From Mesorhizobium sp. M1C.F.Ca.ET.210.01.1.1 (GTDB lineage: Bacteria; Pseudomonadota; Alphaproteobacteria; Rhizobiales; Rhizobiaceae), in assembly GCF_004791585.1 (NCBI RefSeq), contig NZ_SRUU01000045.1, positions 1 to 32,504 on the forward strand: a stretch of DNA of 32,504 nucleotides. Reading direction: 5' to 3'. The translations under genes were made by a program, and so were the position numbers. Positions within the stretch are counted from its first letter, which is position 1, and the number at the start of each line of letters is the position of its first letter. This document shows positions 15,378-23,374 of this stretch, piece after piece. A model generated the notes under the pieces. The model saw only the letters and a program-made list of their open reading frames with translations, made no database searches and was not told where the DNA came from.

Positions 15378-17000
15378 ATGGCCCACAAACAGGTTTTGTT
15401 CCGCTCAGCGGCACGCGAAAAGATCCTTCGCGGCGCCACCCAACTGGCCGACGCCGTGCGGGTGACGCTCGGTCCGCGCTCGAAGTCGGTGCTGATCGAG
15501 AAGAAATGGGGCGCGCCTATCGTCTGCAACGACGGAGTGACGATCGCCAAGGAGTTCGACCTGAAGGACGCGGAGGAAAATCTCGGCGCGCGCATGCTGA
15601 GGCAGGCAGCCGAGAAGACCGGCGACATGGTTGGCGACGGCACTAGCACCTCGACCATCCTCGCCCACGCGATGTTCGCCGATGGCGTGCGCAATGTCGT
15701 CGCGGGCGCGAGCGCCATCGACATCAAGCGCGGTCTCGACCGTGCAACGAAGCGCGCGATCGAAACGCTCAAGCAGATATCGCGACCGGTCTCGACCAGG
15801 CGCGAGAAGGAACAGGTGGCTACGATCTCCGCGCACAACGACCCTCTCATCGGCGAGCTGATCGGCGAGGCCATGGAGAAGGTCGGTGGCGAGGGTGTGA
15901 TCACGGTCGAGGAATCGAAGACCACCGAAACGGTCCTCGATGTGGTCGAAGGCATGCAATTCGACCGCGGCTTCCTCTCTCCCTACTTCGTGACCGATCC
16001 CGAGAAGATGGAAGCGGTGCTGGAAGACGCGCTGGTGCTCATCGTGGAGAAAAAGATCGCCTCGCTCAACGACCTCATCAAGCTGCTTGAGGCGGTAGCG
16101 AAATCGGGTTCGCCATTGCTGGTGATCGCGGAGGATGTCGAGGGCGAGGCGCTGGCCACGCTCATCGTCAACCAGATCCGCGGCACCTTCAAGAACTGCG
16201 CCGTGAAGGCGCCGGGCTTCGGCGACCGCCGCGAGGCCATGCTCCAGGACATCGCCATCCTGACTGGAGGGCAGGTCATTTCCGAGGACATCGGCCTCAA
16301 GCTCGAGAACGTCACGATGGCGCAGTTGGGGCGCGCCAAGCGCGTGGTGGTCGACAAGGATAACACCACGATCATCGGCGGCAGCGGCGACCAGAAGGCG
16401 ATCAAAGCGCGCGTCGAGCAGATCCGTCGCGAGATCGGCGACACCACCAGCGATTACGATCGCGAAAAACTCCAGGAGCGGCTGGCCAAGCTCGCCGGCG
16501 GCGTGGCCGTCATCAAGGTCGGCGCGCCCACCGAGGCCGAGATGAAATCCAAGAAGGAAGCGCTCGACGATGCGATCAGCGCCACCAAGGCGGCCGTCGC
16601 GGAGGGCATAGTGCCTGGCGGCGGACTGGCTTTGCTGCGCTGCATCGGTGCGGTCGCGGAGGAAGAAGCGCGTTGCGAAGGTGATGAGCGCACCGGTGTC
16701 CAGATCCTCAAGCGCGCGCTCGAAACGCCTGTGCGCCAGATCGCCGAGAATTCGGCTGTCGACGGTGGGGTCGTCGTCGCCAGGATGACCGATGGGAAGG
16801 GAAATTTCGGCTTCGACGCAGGCCGTAAGGAATATGTCGACCTCGTCGAGGCCGGCATCATCGACCCGACCAAGGTGGTGCGCATCGCGCTGGAGAACGC
16901 CGTCTCGGTCGCCAGCGTCCTGCTCTTGACGGAAGCGACCATGACCGAGATTCCGGAGCCGGCAAAGGAACGCTCGCTCGAACCGGAAATGTCGATGTAG
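15378..17000 (+). CDS. groEL: GroEL-type chaperonin paralog
   Basis: Encodes 540 residues. Folds proteins in an ATP-driven double ring with a GroES cap. Family signatures: VTLGPRSKSVLIEKKWGAP, the ATP site VGDGTSTST (DGTTT in most GroELs), KAPGFGDRR, and AAVAEGIVPGGG. The C-terminus ends EPEMSM and lacks the GGM repeat tail of housekeeping GroEL. No groES is adjacent. The ATG at 15378 is chosen over the ATG at 15372 because GGAG (15368-15371) directly abuts the first and is properly spaced for the second. The upstream FNR-type box and the stress-gene setting suggest a specialised low-oxygen paralog, as rhizobia commonly carry several groEL copies; that specialisation is inference. Confidence 0.95.
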   Translation: MAHKQVLFRSAAREKILRGATQLADAVRVTLGPRSKSVLIEKKWGAPIVCNDGVTIAKEFDLKDAEENLGARMLRQAAEKTGDMVGDGTSTSTILAHAMFADGVRNVVAGASAIDIKRGLDRATKRAIETLKQISRPVSTRREKEQVATISAHNDPLIGELIGEAMEKVGGEGVITVEESKTTETVLDVVEGMQFDRGFLSPYFVTDPEKMEAVLEDALVLIVEKKIASLNDLIKLLEAVAKSGSPLLVIAEDVEGEALATLIVNQIRGTFKNCAVKAPGFGDRREAMLQDIAILTGGQVISEDIGLKLENVTMAQLGRAKRVVVDKDNTTIIGGSGDQKAIKARVEQIRREIGDTTSDYDREKLQERLAKLAGGVAVIKVGAPTEAEMKSKKEALDDAISATKAAVAEGIVPGGGLALLRCIGAVAEEEARCEGDERTGVQILKRALETPVRQIAENSAVDGGVVVARMTDGKGNFGFDAGRKEYVDLVEAGIIDPTKVVRIALENAVSVASVLLLTEATMTEIPEPAKERSLEPEMSM

Positions 17001-17076
17001 ATGAGTCCGGCGATCCCCAGGCGCGTGTTCCGGCGTGGCGATGCTTGGAGCCCACATCTCGGGAGATGCAGGTTGG

Positions 17077-17090
17077 GCGCCTTTCGGCGC
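17077..17090. terminator. Short hairpin between convergent groEL and P-type ATPase
   Basis: GCGCC-TTTC-GGCGC, a perfect 5-bp stem with a four-base loop, lies in the 176-bp convergent gap. No T-run follows on either strand, so it is only a candidate terminator. Confidence 0.25.
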
Positions 17091-17176
17091 GCATTGCCCC
17101 CACTAAGGCAGGATGCATTCAAATTGAACTTGGCATCCCGCTCGATCGGTCTGCTTTAGCCGCCTTTCCGCGACAC

Positions 17177-19786
17177 CTAGCGGTTCCGCCTGGCTGCAAA
17201 ATGCTTCAGCTGGTGGGCTGCGCCCAGCGATTTAAGCAATTCGAGCAAGGCGACCAACCCAACCGCGGCCGCCAGCACCGCAGCCAGATCGCTCAGCCTC
17301 GGTGGTTCAAATTGGAAGAGGGCGTTTGCGGACGGCCACAGGAGCACCAGTCCGAGCACTGTCGAGTCGATGGCGATGACGGCGCCAAGAGCGCGATTGG
17401 GTCTCAATAGCGCTGAGACCAGCGAGGCGCTGAAGGCACGATTGACCAGAACCAAGCCGACTATGCTTACCACCAGGGCAAAGAAAGTCAGGGCGCGGAG
17501 CTCATTTTCCGGAATCCCCCAGTCAAGGCCGAGCAGGAAGACAGCGGCGACAACTGCCCATGCCAGCACGCCCTGGACCAGGCTCCAAGCCATCAATGGA
17601 CGCGTAAATAGCGCCTCTTCCGGATCCCGCGCCGGCCGCTCCATTATGTCTTCTTCCTCGGACTCCGCCTCGAAGACGAGCGAACAGACGGGGTCTATCA
17701 CCATTTCCAGAAAAGCGATGTGAATCGGCCCGAACAGAATGGGCAGGCCGAACAACAATGGCATCAGAGCCAGCCCGGCGATCGGTATGTGCACGGCGAA
17801 GATGAAGCTCATCGCCTTTCGCAAATTGTCGTAGATGCGCCGTCCCAGCCTGATTGTCTTGACGATCGAACCGAAGTCGTCGTCGAGAAGAACGATGGAG
17901 GAAGCTTCACGGGCAACGTCCGTGCCGCGTCCACCCATGGCTATGCCGATGTCGGCGGCTTTCAGCGAGGGAGCATCGTTGACCCCGTCCCCGGTCATCG
18001 CGACGATTTCGCCGTTCGCTTTCAGGGCACTCACGATGGCCAGTTTCTGGTCGGGCATAATTCGCGCAAACACGGTGGTCGTCTTCACCGCCCTGCAAAG
18101 GTCTGCCGCGCTCAGCGCCCTCAGCTCTTCGCCCGTGACGACATCCGCGAAGTCCAATCCGGCCTCGCGCGCAATGGCCTTTGCGGTGGCAGGATAGTCC
18201 CCGGTGATCATAACCACGCGGATCCCCGCCGACCGGCAAGAGGCCACGGCGTCCCGAACCTCCGGCCGCAGCGGATCAGCCAGCCCGACCAGGCCTACGA
18301 ATTCGAAAGCAAAGCCGGTTTGCTCATCGACCAATCTGCTCTCGGCATGTCGCGCGCGTGCCACCCCCAGGACTCTTAATCCATCGGCAGCCATGGCATC
18401 GGCGTCCTTTCGGATCGAGACGACCCGGTCCGCGCCCAAGCGACAAAGCTTTAGTATCGCCTCCGGCGAGCCTTTGGCGGCGACGAGACAATCCGGATTG
18501 CCCACGCCCGTCCGCCAGACGTTCGACATTGCCAGCAGCTCTGGCCGCAGGCCGTAGGAGCGGACCAGTTGTCGATCGCTTATGCCCGGCCGCCTCGGCA
18601 GTCTTTCAGACGCTAGCTCGTAAAACGCCTTTTCCATAGGATCGAAAGGGATCTCGGCACTGGCAAGCACACCAAGTTCGACCAGATCGCGGAATGCCTC
18701 GGGAACGACGCCTGAGCCATTCAGAAGCGAGAAGACGCCGCCGTCCGGCGTCCTCAACTCTGCAACGGCCATCTGATTTTTGGTCAGCGTTCCAGTCTTG
18801 TCCGTGCAGAGCACGGTCGCGGACCCAAGCGTCTCGATTGCTGCGGCTCGACGGGTCAGCACTCGCACCTGAGATATGCGCCAGGCGCCCATGGCCATAA
18901 AAATCGTCAGCACCATCGGGAATTCTTCCGGCAGCATCGACATGCCCAGGGCAATACCCGCCAATATCCCGTCAAGCCATCCGCCTCGCAGCCAGCCGTA
19001 CAGCAGCACCACCAGTGCGCTGATGGTCGCGCCGGCCATGGCAAAAAATCGCACAAGACGTCTGGTCTGCATTTGCAGACGAGGCGCCTCGCTCTCCAAG
19101 CTGCTCAGCGCCTGCCCGATTGCCCCGATTTGCGTTCGTGCGCCGGTCGCCACCGCTTCACCGATGCCCGAGCCGCGAACAACAAGCGACCCCGAAAATG
19201 CGGCGGGGACGTCATCGCCGCCTGGCCGGTATTTGACCGTCCGATCCAGCGACGTGGCCGCTGCCTTCCTCACCGGAACGGATTCGCCGGTGAGCAAGGA
19301 TTCGTCGACTTGAAGATCACGGCTTTGGACCAGCAGCAGGTCGGCGGGAATACGGTCTCCCTCCGCAAGCATGACGATGTCGCCGCGCACCACCTCGCGA
19401 CCGGCAACGCGACGGCGTTCGCTGTCGCGCACGACCAGGGCGCGAGGGCTTGTGAGATCGCGAAGGGCCTCCAGGACACGCTCTGTGCGTGCTTCCTGGA
19501 TGATCGTTATTGCAATCGACAAAGTGGCGAAACACAGCAGGGTCAATGCTTCCCGCAGATCGCCAAGCAGGAGATAGACCGCGCCACCACCAAGCAGGAG
19601 CGCAAGCATCGGCTCGCGCACGACCTCGATGGCAATTCTCAACGGTGTCCGACGCCTGGATCTGGGTAGCTCGTTCGGCCCCTCGGCCAGAAGCCTGGCC
19701 CGCGCCTCGGCTTCGCTCAGGCCGCAAGGCGTCGAAGCGCCCGGTTCTATTTCATTCGCTTGATGCTTGGCCGCGGCCCTCGGCAT
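17177..19786 (-). CDS. P2-type cation-transporting ATPase
   Basis: Encodes 869 residues. Order: N-terminal cation-ATPase domain (GLSEAEARARLLAEGPNELP), helices 1-2, actuator domain with DESLLTGESVPV, helix 4 with MLPEEFPMVL, phosphorylation site CTDKTGTLTKNQ with Asp329, nucleotide domain, MTGDGVNDAPSLKAADIG hinge, and four or more C-terminal helices. The architecture is that of Ca2+/Mg2+/Na+-type P2 pumps; PEEFP replaces the PEGLP loop of SERCA-like pumps. The ion is not predictable with confidence. The gene starts 37 bases downstream of a universal stress protein gene on the same strand and is probably co-transcribed from the FNR-type box at 20729. USP next to a P2 ATPase is also seen in the mycobacterial hypoxia regulon (Rv1996 and ctpF). 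Confidence 0.93.
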   Translation of the reverse strand: MPRAAAKHQANEIEPGASTPCGLSEAEARARLLAEGPNELPRSRRRTPLRIAIEVVREPMLALLLGGGAVYLLLGDLREALTLLCFATLSIAITIIQEARTERVLEALRDLTSPRALVVRDSERRRVAGREVVRGDIVMLAEGDRIPADLLLVQSRDLQVDESLLTGESVPVRKAAATSLDRTVKYRPGGDDVPAAFSGSLVVRGSGIGEAVATGARTQIGAIGQALSSLESEAPRLQMQTRRLVRFFAMAGATISALVVLLYGWLRGGWLDGILAGIALGMSMLPEEFPMVLTIFMAMGAWRISQVRVLTRRAAAIETLGSATVLCTDKTGTLTKNQMAVAELRTPDGGVFSLLNGSGVVPEAFRDLVELGVLASAEIPFDPMEKAFYELASERLPRRPGISDRQLVRSYGLRPELLAMSNVWRTGVGNPDCLVAAKGSPEAILKLCRLGADRVVSIRKDADAMAADGLRVLGVARARHAESRLVDEQTGFAFEFVGLVGLADPLRPEVRDAVASCRSAGIRVVMITGDYPATAKAIAREAGLDFADVVTGEELRALSAADLCRAVKTTTVFARIMPDQKLAIVSALKANGEIVAMTGDGVNDAPSLKAADIGIAMGGRGTDVAREASSIVLLDDDFGSIVKTIRLGRRIYDNLRKAMSFIFAVHIPIAGLALMPLLFGLPILFGPIHIAFLEMVIDPVCSLVFEAESEEEDIMERPARDPEEALFTRPLMAWSLVQGVLAWAVVAAVFLLGLDWGIPENELRALTFFALVVSIVGLVLVNRAFSASLVSALLRPNRALGAVIAIDSTVLGLVLLWPSANALFQFEPPRLSDLAAVLAAAVGLVALLELLKSLGAAHQLKHFAARRNR

Positions 19787-19823
19787 TTGCTCAGGTCCAA
19801 ATGTTCCAGGGGTGGGCCCTGCC

Positions 19824-20660
19824 CTAATGCGACATCAGGACCGGCAAGCGAAGATCCGACAGAATGCCTTCTGTGGCTCCGCCAAGCACAAAGTCCCTCA
19901 AACGCGAGTGGCCCCATCCACCCATGACGAGCAGATTGCCGCCTATCTTCACGGCGTGCTCCTGCAGGGCTATGCCGATTTCCTTCCCCCCGGTTTGAAT
20001 AGACGCCGCTGTCGCGCGCAGACCGCGGACTGCAAGCCCCTGCGCAAGACGTTCGGCGACATCCTGGCTTGGCAGCACTTTCTCGTCCGTAACCGTCACG
20101 ATCGTTATCGCCGATGCCCGCTCCAGGAATGGCGCGGCATCCGCGACCGCCCTTGCCGCCACGCGGCTGCCGTCCCAGGCGATGACCACATGGCCAAGGA
20201 CGCCGACATCCCTCTCGCCCGGAAGAATCAATGTCGGCCGACCAGAGCTGAACACAACCTCCTCGGCAGTCATCCGGGTGGCCTCGTCGTCTCGCGTCCA
20301 GCCCACCAGGCAGAGATCGAAGTAGCGCCCTTCCTTGGCTACAGTCTCTCCGATCAGGGCAGGCTGCGCTTTCAGTTCCTGCCTCGTCAGCGGCACGCCG
20401 CACCTCGCGGCGTCAGCCGCGACCGCGTCCAGCAATGCCTTGCCGCGGCTTCGGCTGGCAGCCTCGACCTCGCGTATCTTGGCGGGGAGGTCGAGCAGAA
20501 AGCTGGACAAGGCATTCGAAACGTCCGGAATGTCGACGTTGATGACCGCCGTATCCAGCATCGCGTCGAGCTGCCGGGCCACTGCCACTGCATTCGATAC
20601 AACCTTGGGACCGGGAGGGTCGGGATAGGTCGGCAAGAACAGAGATGCTAAGAGCTGCAT
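19824..20660 (-). CDS. Universal stress protein, tandem-domain
   Basis: Encodes 278 residues, about twice a single UspA domain. The C-terminal domain is clear: HVVIAWDGSRVAARAVADA opens it and MGGWGHSRLRDFVLGGATEGIL closes it, matching the G-x2-G-x9-G phosphate loop with a second Gly in place of Ser/Thr. The N-terminal half is more divergent. Such proteins are cytoplasmic and bind nucleotides or partner proteins under starvation or oxygen limitation. The start follows AAAGGACA. An FNR-type box is centred about 75 bp before it. The P2-type ATPase follows after 37 bases in the same orientation, so the two probably form an operon. Confidence 0.9.
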   Translation of the reverse strand: MQLLASLFLPTYPDPPGPKVVSNAVAVARQLDAMLDTAVINVDIPDVSNALSSFLLDLPAKIREVEAASRSRGKALLDAVAADAARCGVPLTRQELKAQPALIGETVAKEGRYFDLCLVGWTRDDEATRMTAEEVVFSSGRPTLILPGERDVGVLGHVVIAWDGSRVAARAVADAAPFLERASAITIVTVTDEKVLPSQDVAERLAQGLAVRGLRATAASIQTGGKEIGIALQEHAVKIGGNLLVMGGWGHSRLRDFVLGGATEGILSDLRLPVLMSH

Positions 20661-20728
20661 TGGCTTGTGTCCTTTGACGTTGTGCTTTCGCCGTCGGCAA
20701 ATGAATCGGTCGATGCGCGTTTCCCGCT

Positions 20729-20742
20729 TTGATGCGGATCAA
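20729..20742. promoter_or_regulatory. FNR/FixK-type box for USP and P-type ATPase
   Basis: TTGATGCGGATCAA. The centre is about 75 bp before the ATG at 20660 on the minus strand, immediately downstream of the DUF3775 stop codon. Confidence 0.8.
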
Positions 20743-20749
20743 CCTCGGT

Positions 20750-21175
20750 TCAGTCGGAGCAAGACAGGCCGAGGGCATCGAGTCCCGCCTCGAGGTGATC
20801 GCCCAGCAGCGGGTTGCCGCATAGATAGCGGGCCGTGCGTTTGTTGTGGGCGTAGGCGGCCTGCTGGCGGACCTCCTCCCATTCGGCCGCCTGGCCGTCA
20901 TCCCTGCCGAGCCAGGTCAACGCCACGAGGTCGATCTGCTCGTCGATGGAGAGCTCCGAGATCAGCGAGCCAAGTTCTTCACGCACAGGATCGTCATTGT
21001 GGTCCTGAAGCACCGCAATCTCATTGTCGTCCGTGGGATTGGATCCCGCATCCGGCTCGGTAACCGCAACCTTGACGTCGAATTCATGTGCCTTGGCGAT
21101 TATGAAGCAGACCTTCCGGACCGGAATTGCCAGCTCAGGCGTCTCGGCGTCCTCACTTCCGATTCCGCGTTTCAT
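20750..21175 (-). CDS. DUF3775 domain-containing protein
   Basis: Encodes 141 residues. The pattern matches DUF3775: an opening VRKVCFIIAKAHEFDVKV, an acidic middle (DAGSNPTDDNE, then HNDDPVREELGSLISELSIDEQIDLVALTWLGR), and a C-terminal HNKRTARYLCGNPLLGDHLEAGLDAL. Function is unknown; no signal peptide or membrane helix. The start is well supported by AAGGAGAT six bases upstream. It lies 104 bases after the cytochrome c gene on the same strand, with no FNR-type box in that gap, so it is probably read through from the cytochrome promoter. The FNR-type box for the USP gene lies just past its stop codon. Confidence 0.82.
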   Translation of the reverse strand: MKRGIGSEDAETPELAIPVRKVCFIIAKAHEFDVKVAVTEPDAGSNPTDDNEIAVLQDHNDDPVREELGSLISELSIDEQIDLVALTWLGRDDGQAAEWEEVRQQAAYAHNKRTARYLCGNPLLGDHLEAGLDALGLSCSD

Positions 21176-21279
21176 CCGACATCTCCTTTTCGTCCTCAGT
21201 ACCTTCTCTTCGCGGATCGCGCGTTGCCCAAACCCTGGGAACCTTGACTACGGCGCACTGGACGCCCGGCATGGTCCCC

Positions 21280-21606
21280 TTATCGATTGAGGCTCCCGAT
21301 GTAAGCGATGATGGCCTCGATCTGATCAGGGGCGGCCACGAACTCGGGCATATCCGGGTGGCCAGTGGAAATTCCCTCCGCCAAAGCTTCTTGCAGGTCT
21401 TCGATCGGATAGCGCAGGCGCAATGAACGAAAAGGCGGAGCATCGGGGTGGGTGCTCGCACCAGTCGGGCCAACTGCATGGCAGCGCGCGCAGTTCGTTT
21501 CGACCAGCCTCTTGCCATAGGCAATCTGCGAACCATCGCCCGCCCAGGCGGGCAATGCGAAGGCGACTGCAAACGGCAGGATCTCGAATGCTGTTCGACG
21601 TTTCAT
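21280..21606 (-). CDS. Small periplasmic c-type cytochrome
   Basis: Encodes 108 residues. A signal peptide (residues 6-22, AFEILPFAVAFALPAWA) is followed by one haem-binding motif Cys39-Ala-Arg-Cys42-His43 and a distal methionine in HPDMPEF, as in class I monohaem cytochromes. It should carry electrons in the periplasm; its partner is not evident, though terminal oxidases and sulfide or nitrogen-oxide enzymes are usual ones. The ATG at 21606 is chosen because GGGAT precedes it; an open frame to 21654 would begin inside the FNR-type box. The box is centred 41 bp from this ATG, so the leader would be very short. Low-oxygen induction of a cytochrome c is physiologically sensible. Confidence 0.88.
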   Translation of the reverse strand: MKRRTAFEILPFAVAFALPAWAGDGSQIAYGKRLVETNCARCHAVGPTGASTHPDAPPFRSLRLRYPIEDLQEALAEGISTGHPDMPEFVAAPDQIEAIIAYIGSLNR

Positions 21607-21945
21607 GGCATCCCGATACGCCATGAATGGACGCCGCGCCTTGACCTGGCTCAAATCGTCGAAAAAGCTCTATCGTTCAAGGACATACGTGCCGGGCGCC
21701 GCGCAAATCGCCTTCAAGCCGCCTGCGGCGTCGGACCGGTCGGCCGCGACCTCACGGCTGGAGTGGCGCGTCAACCATTCAACCCAGGCCGGTCACCAGG
21801 AGCCATATGCCACGGTCGCGTTCTTCGCCCATTCATCCGCGTCGACTTTTGTCACATCCCGCGGTCATCCGCCTTGTCGTGAATGCTCAGGACGGAGGAG
21901 CGATCGGCGGCAGATTTCCGCCCGCTCTTTTTGATCGCAACATTC
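21607..21945. other. Intergenic region between cytochrome c and phasin genes
   Basis: 339 bases without a convincing gene. Apart from the FNR-type box at 21641-21654, I see no RNA gene or repeat. Open frames on the plus strand (for example 21605-21934) have no recognisable domain, good start site or gene-like composition. Confidence 0.5.
21641..21654. promoter_or_regulatory. FNR/FixK-type box for cytochrome c
   Basis: TTGACCTGGCTCAA. The centre is about 41 bp before the ATG at 21606 on the minus strand. The right half (GCTCAA) is weaker than the preferred ATCAA form. Confidence 0.6.
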
Positions 21946-22329
21946 TCAGGTCGGGAGGGTTGCCGCAGCGATGTCGTCGACAGTTGTTTCCGCCTCTTTC
22001 CGAACCCGCCCGGCTGTTTCGGTGGCAAGCTTGGCGCCGATGGAAGCGAACTTGCCGACCTCGTTCGCATAGTCGGAAGTGGCGTTCTGGACGAAGTTCG
22101 CGAACACGTCGAAAGCATCGATGAATTCGTCGCCGCCCGTCAGCTTGTCGAGGAGTTTCAGGTCATCCTCGAACCGCCGCTTGAGGAAGGACAAGCCTTC
22201 GATCTGGTAGCGCAGCAGGGCACGGATCGATTGGGCCTGCAGAGCGGCGCTGGCCCGCAGGTATTTCTGTCCCGTCTTGCCGAAAGGGAGCGACTCCGGC
22301 GCGCGAAAATCATCTGCATTCCAGATCAT
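21946..22329 (-). CDS. Phasin family protein
   Basis: Encodes 127 residues. An amphipathic, helix-rich protein with the phasin pattern: KTGQKYLRASAALQAQSIRALLRYQIEGLSFLKRR, then FVQNATSDYANEVGKFASIGAKLATETA. Phasins coat polyhydroxyalkanoate granules, and some act as general chaperones. The ATG at 22329 is chosen because AGGAAAAA lies a few bases upstream. It starts 26 bases after the one-TM protein gene and so probably shares its low-oxygen promoter at 22579. Polyhydroxybutyrate accumulation under oxygen limitation is well known in rhizobia, which supports the context, but no other PHA gene is in the window. Confidence 0.85.
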   Translation of the reverse strand: MIWNADDFRAPESLPFGKTGQKYLRASAALQAQSIRALLRYQIEGLSFLKRRFEDDLKLLDKLTGGDEFIDAFDVFANFVQNATSDYANEVGKFASIGAKLATETAGRVRKEAETTVDDIAAATLPT

Positions 22330-22355
22330 GACGTTTTTCCTTTCGCTCTTGGATT

Positions 22356-22523
22356 TCAACGTTTTGTTTTCGGCCGGCGAGACCGCGAGCGGCGCCCGAA
22401 GCCATAGCCTGCCGACGGATGCTTGCCTGTCTTGGACGAAGGCAATTCGAAATAGATCGCGGCCCCGGCAATAAAGGTGAGGCAGAGCACGGCGCCCCAG
22501 AGGAGGATGTCTTCCACAGACAC
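22356..22523 (-). CDS. Small single-TM protein, function unknown
   Basis: Encodes 55 residues from a GTG start preceded by AAGGGG; the longer open frame to 22592 would start inside the FNR-type box. A short N-terminus (SVED), one membrane helix (ILLWGAVLCLTFIAGAAIYFEL) and a basic tail (GRRSRSRRPKTKR) suggest an inner-membrane protein with its tail in the cytoplasm. Not recognised. It is immediately upstream of the phasin gene and downstream of a perfectly palindromic FNR-type box, with the centre 62 bp before the start codon. It is a plausible real gene of a two-gene operon. Confidence 0.6.
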   Translation of the reverse strand: MSVEDILLWGAVLCLTFIAGAAIYFELPSSKTGKHPSAGYGFGRRSRSRRPKTKR

Positions 22524-22578
22524 GGTCGAGCCCCTTGTTGGTACCGTTCGAACATCGCAGGGCCTATTCAAACCGGCA

Positions 22579-22592
22579 TTGATCGCGATCAA
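22579..22592. promoter_or_regulatory. Perfectly symmetric FNR/FixK-type box
   Basis: TTGATCGCGATCAA, a full 14-bp palindrome and the best match in the window to the FNR consensus TTGAT-N4-ATCAA. It is placed for the minus-strand one-TM/phasin unit. Confidence 0.85.
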
Positions 22593-22664
22593 TCGGATTC
22601 GGCTGTCGCGCCGTTTCGAGCGACCCCGCCGGCCCCTGCGCTGCCCCGACCGCGCATCTCGGCT

Positions 22665-22678
22665 TTGACCGTGATCAA
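22665..22678. promoter_or_regulatory. FNR/FixK-type box for the flavin reductase-like gene
   Basis: TTGACCGTGATCAA. The centre is about 71 bp before the ATG at 22743 on the plus strand and 86 bp from the divergent box at 22579. Confidence 0.8.
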
Positions 22679-22742
22679 GGCAAAGGGCGGCATTGGCGGC
22701 GACAAAGTCGACGAGTGTTGGGGACGCCTAGCGAGGAACGGG

Positions 22743-23276
22743 ATGAAGGAACTGCCGCTCGCCGAAGTTTATCGGCTCATCGAACCCGGTCCGGTCGTCC
22801 TGCTGTCGACCAGATCCAGCGGCGGCCGCGCCAATGTCATGACCATGTCCTGGCACATGATGGTTGAGGTGGCGCCGCCCAGGATTGCCTGCATCGTGTC
22901 CAGCGGCGACCTCTCGTTCTTCACCTTGCGGCAGACAAAGGAATGCGTGATCGCGCTTCCCGCCGTCGAGTTGGCGGAGAAGGTCGTCAGGGTCGGCAAC
23001 TGCTCCGGTCGGGATACGGACAAATTCGCTACGGCCTGGCTGACGCCGCTGCCCGCCGAGCGGGTGTCGGCGCCGCTGATTGCCGAGTGCTTCGCCAATC
23101 TCGAATGCCGCGTCGTCGATACGCGCCTGGTCAACAAATACAATCTGTTCGTCCTTGAAGTCCTGAAAGCCTGGATCGATCCGCAACAGCGGAGGCCGAA
23201 GACGATCCATCACATCGGGAACGGCGCCTTCGTGGTGGACGGCGAGGTGATTCATTTCGAATCCCGCAAGCCTTGA
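22743..23276 (+). CDS. Flavin reductase family (FMN-binding split-barrel) protein
   Basis: Encodes 177 residues. The FMN-binding flavin-reductase-like fold is suggested by PGPVVLLSTRSSGGRANVMTMSWHMMVEVAPPRIACIVS, where RANVMTMSWHM is the usual flavin-contact strand and loop. FTLRQTKECVIALP and a late LVNKYNLFVLEVLKAW follow. Such proteins bind FMN and reduce flavins or act in ferric or small-molecule reduction; the substrate is not known. The ATG at 22743 begins the conserved part, while the much longer open frame upstream crosses the FNR-type box and is rejected. It is a monocistronic gene or the head of a pair with the USP gene that follows after a further box. Confidence 0.87.
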   Translation: MKELPLAEVYRLIEPGPVVLLSTRSSGGRANVMTMSWHMMVEVAPPRIACIVSSGDLSFFTLRQTKECVIALPAVELAEKVVRVGNCSGRDTDKFATAWLTPLPAERVSAPLIAECFANLECRVVDTRLVNKYNLFVLEVLKAWIDPQQRRPKTIHHIGNGAFVVDGEVIHFESRKP

Positions 23277-23293
23277 GGGCCCGGTGGCATGTT

Positions 23294-23307
23294 TTGATCC
23301 GCATCAA
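23294..23307. promoter_or_regulatory. FNR/FixK-type box for the second USP gene
   Basis: TTGATCCGCATCAA. The centre is about 72 bp before the ATG at 23373 on the plus strand. Confidence 0.8.
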
Positions 23308-23356
23308 GGTGAACCCCTGCCCGCAAGATAGCCTCGGCGCATCGAAAACACTTAAA

Positions 23357-23374
23357 ATCGAAGGCGCCTTCGAT
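23357..23374 (+). promoter_or_regulatory. Perfect palindrome covering the USP ribosome-binding site and start
   Basis: ATCGAAGGCGCCTTCGAT is an 18-bp perfect palindrome. As RNA it can form a 7-bp stem with a GCGC loop that pairs the Shine-Dalgarno GAAGG and the first two bases of the start codon. It could limit translation until melted or bound. Confidence 0.45.

Noticed and set aside
15405..17057. 550-codon open frame on the minus strand over groEL.
   Set aside because: It is antisense to an unambiguous GroEL sequence, has no motifs and typical shadow composition.
21605..21934. 109-codon plus-strand frame in the cytochrome-phasin gap, next to the FNR-type box.
   Set aside because: No ribosome-binding site, no recognisable domain, and its start precedes the box. 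Kept only as an intergenic note.
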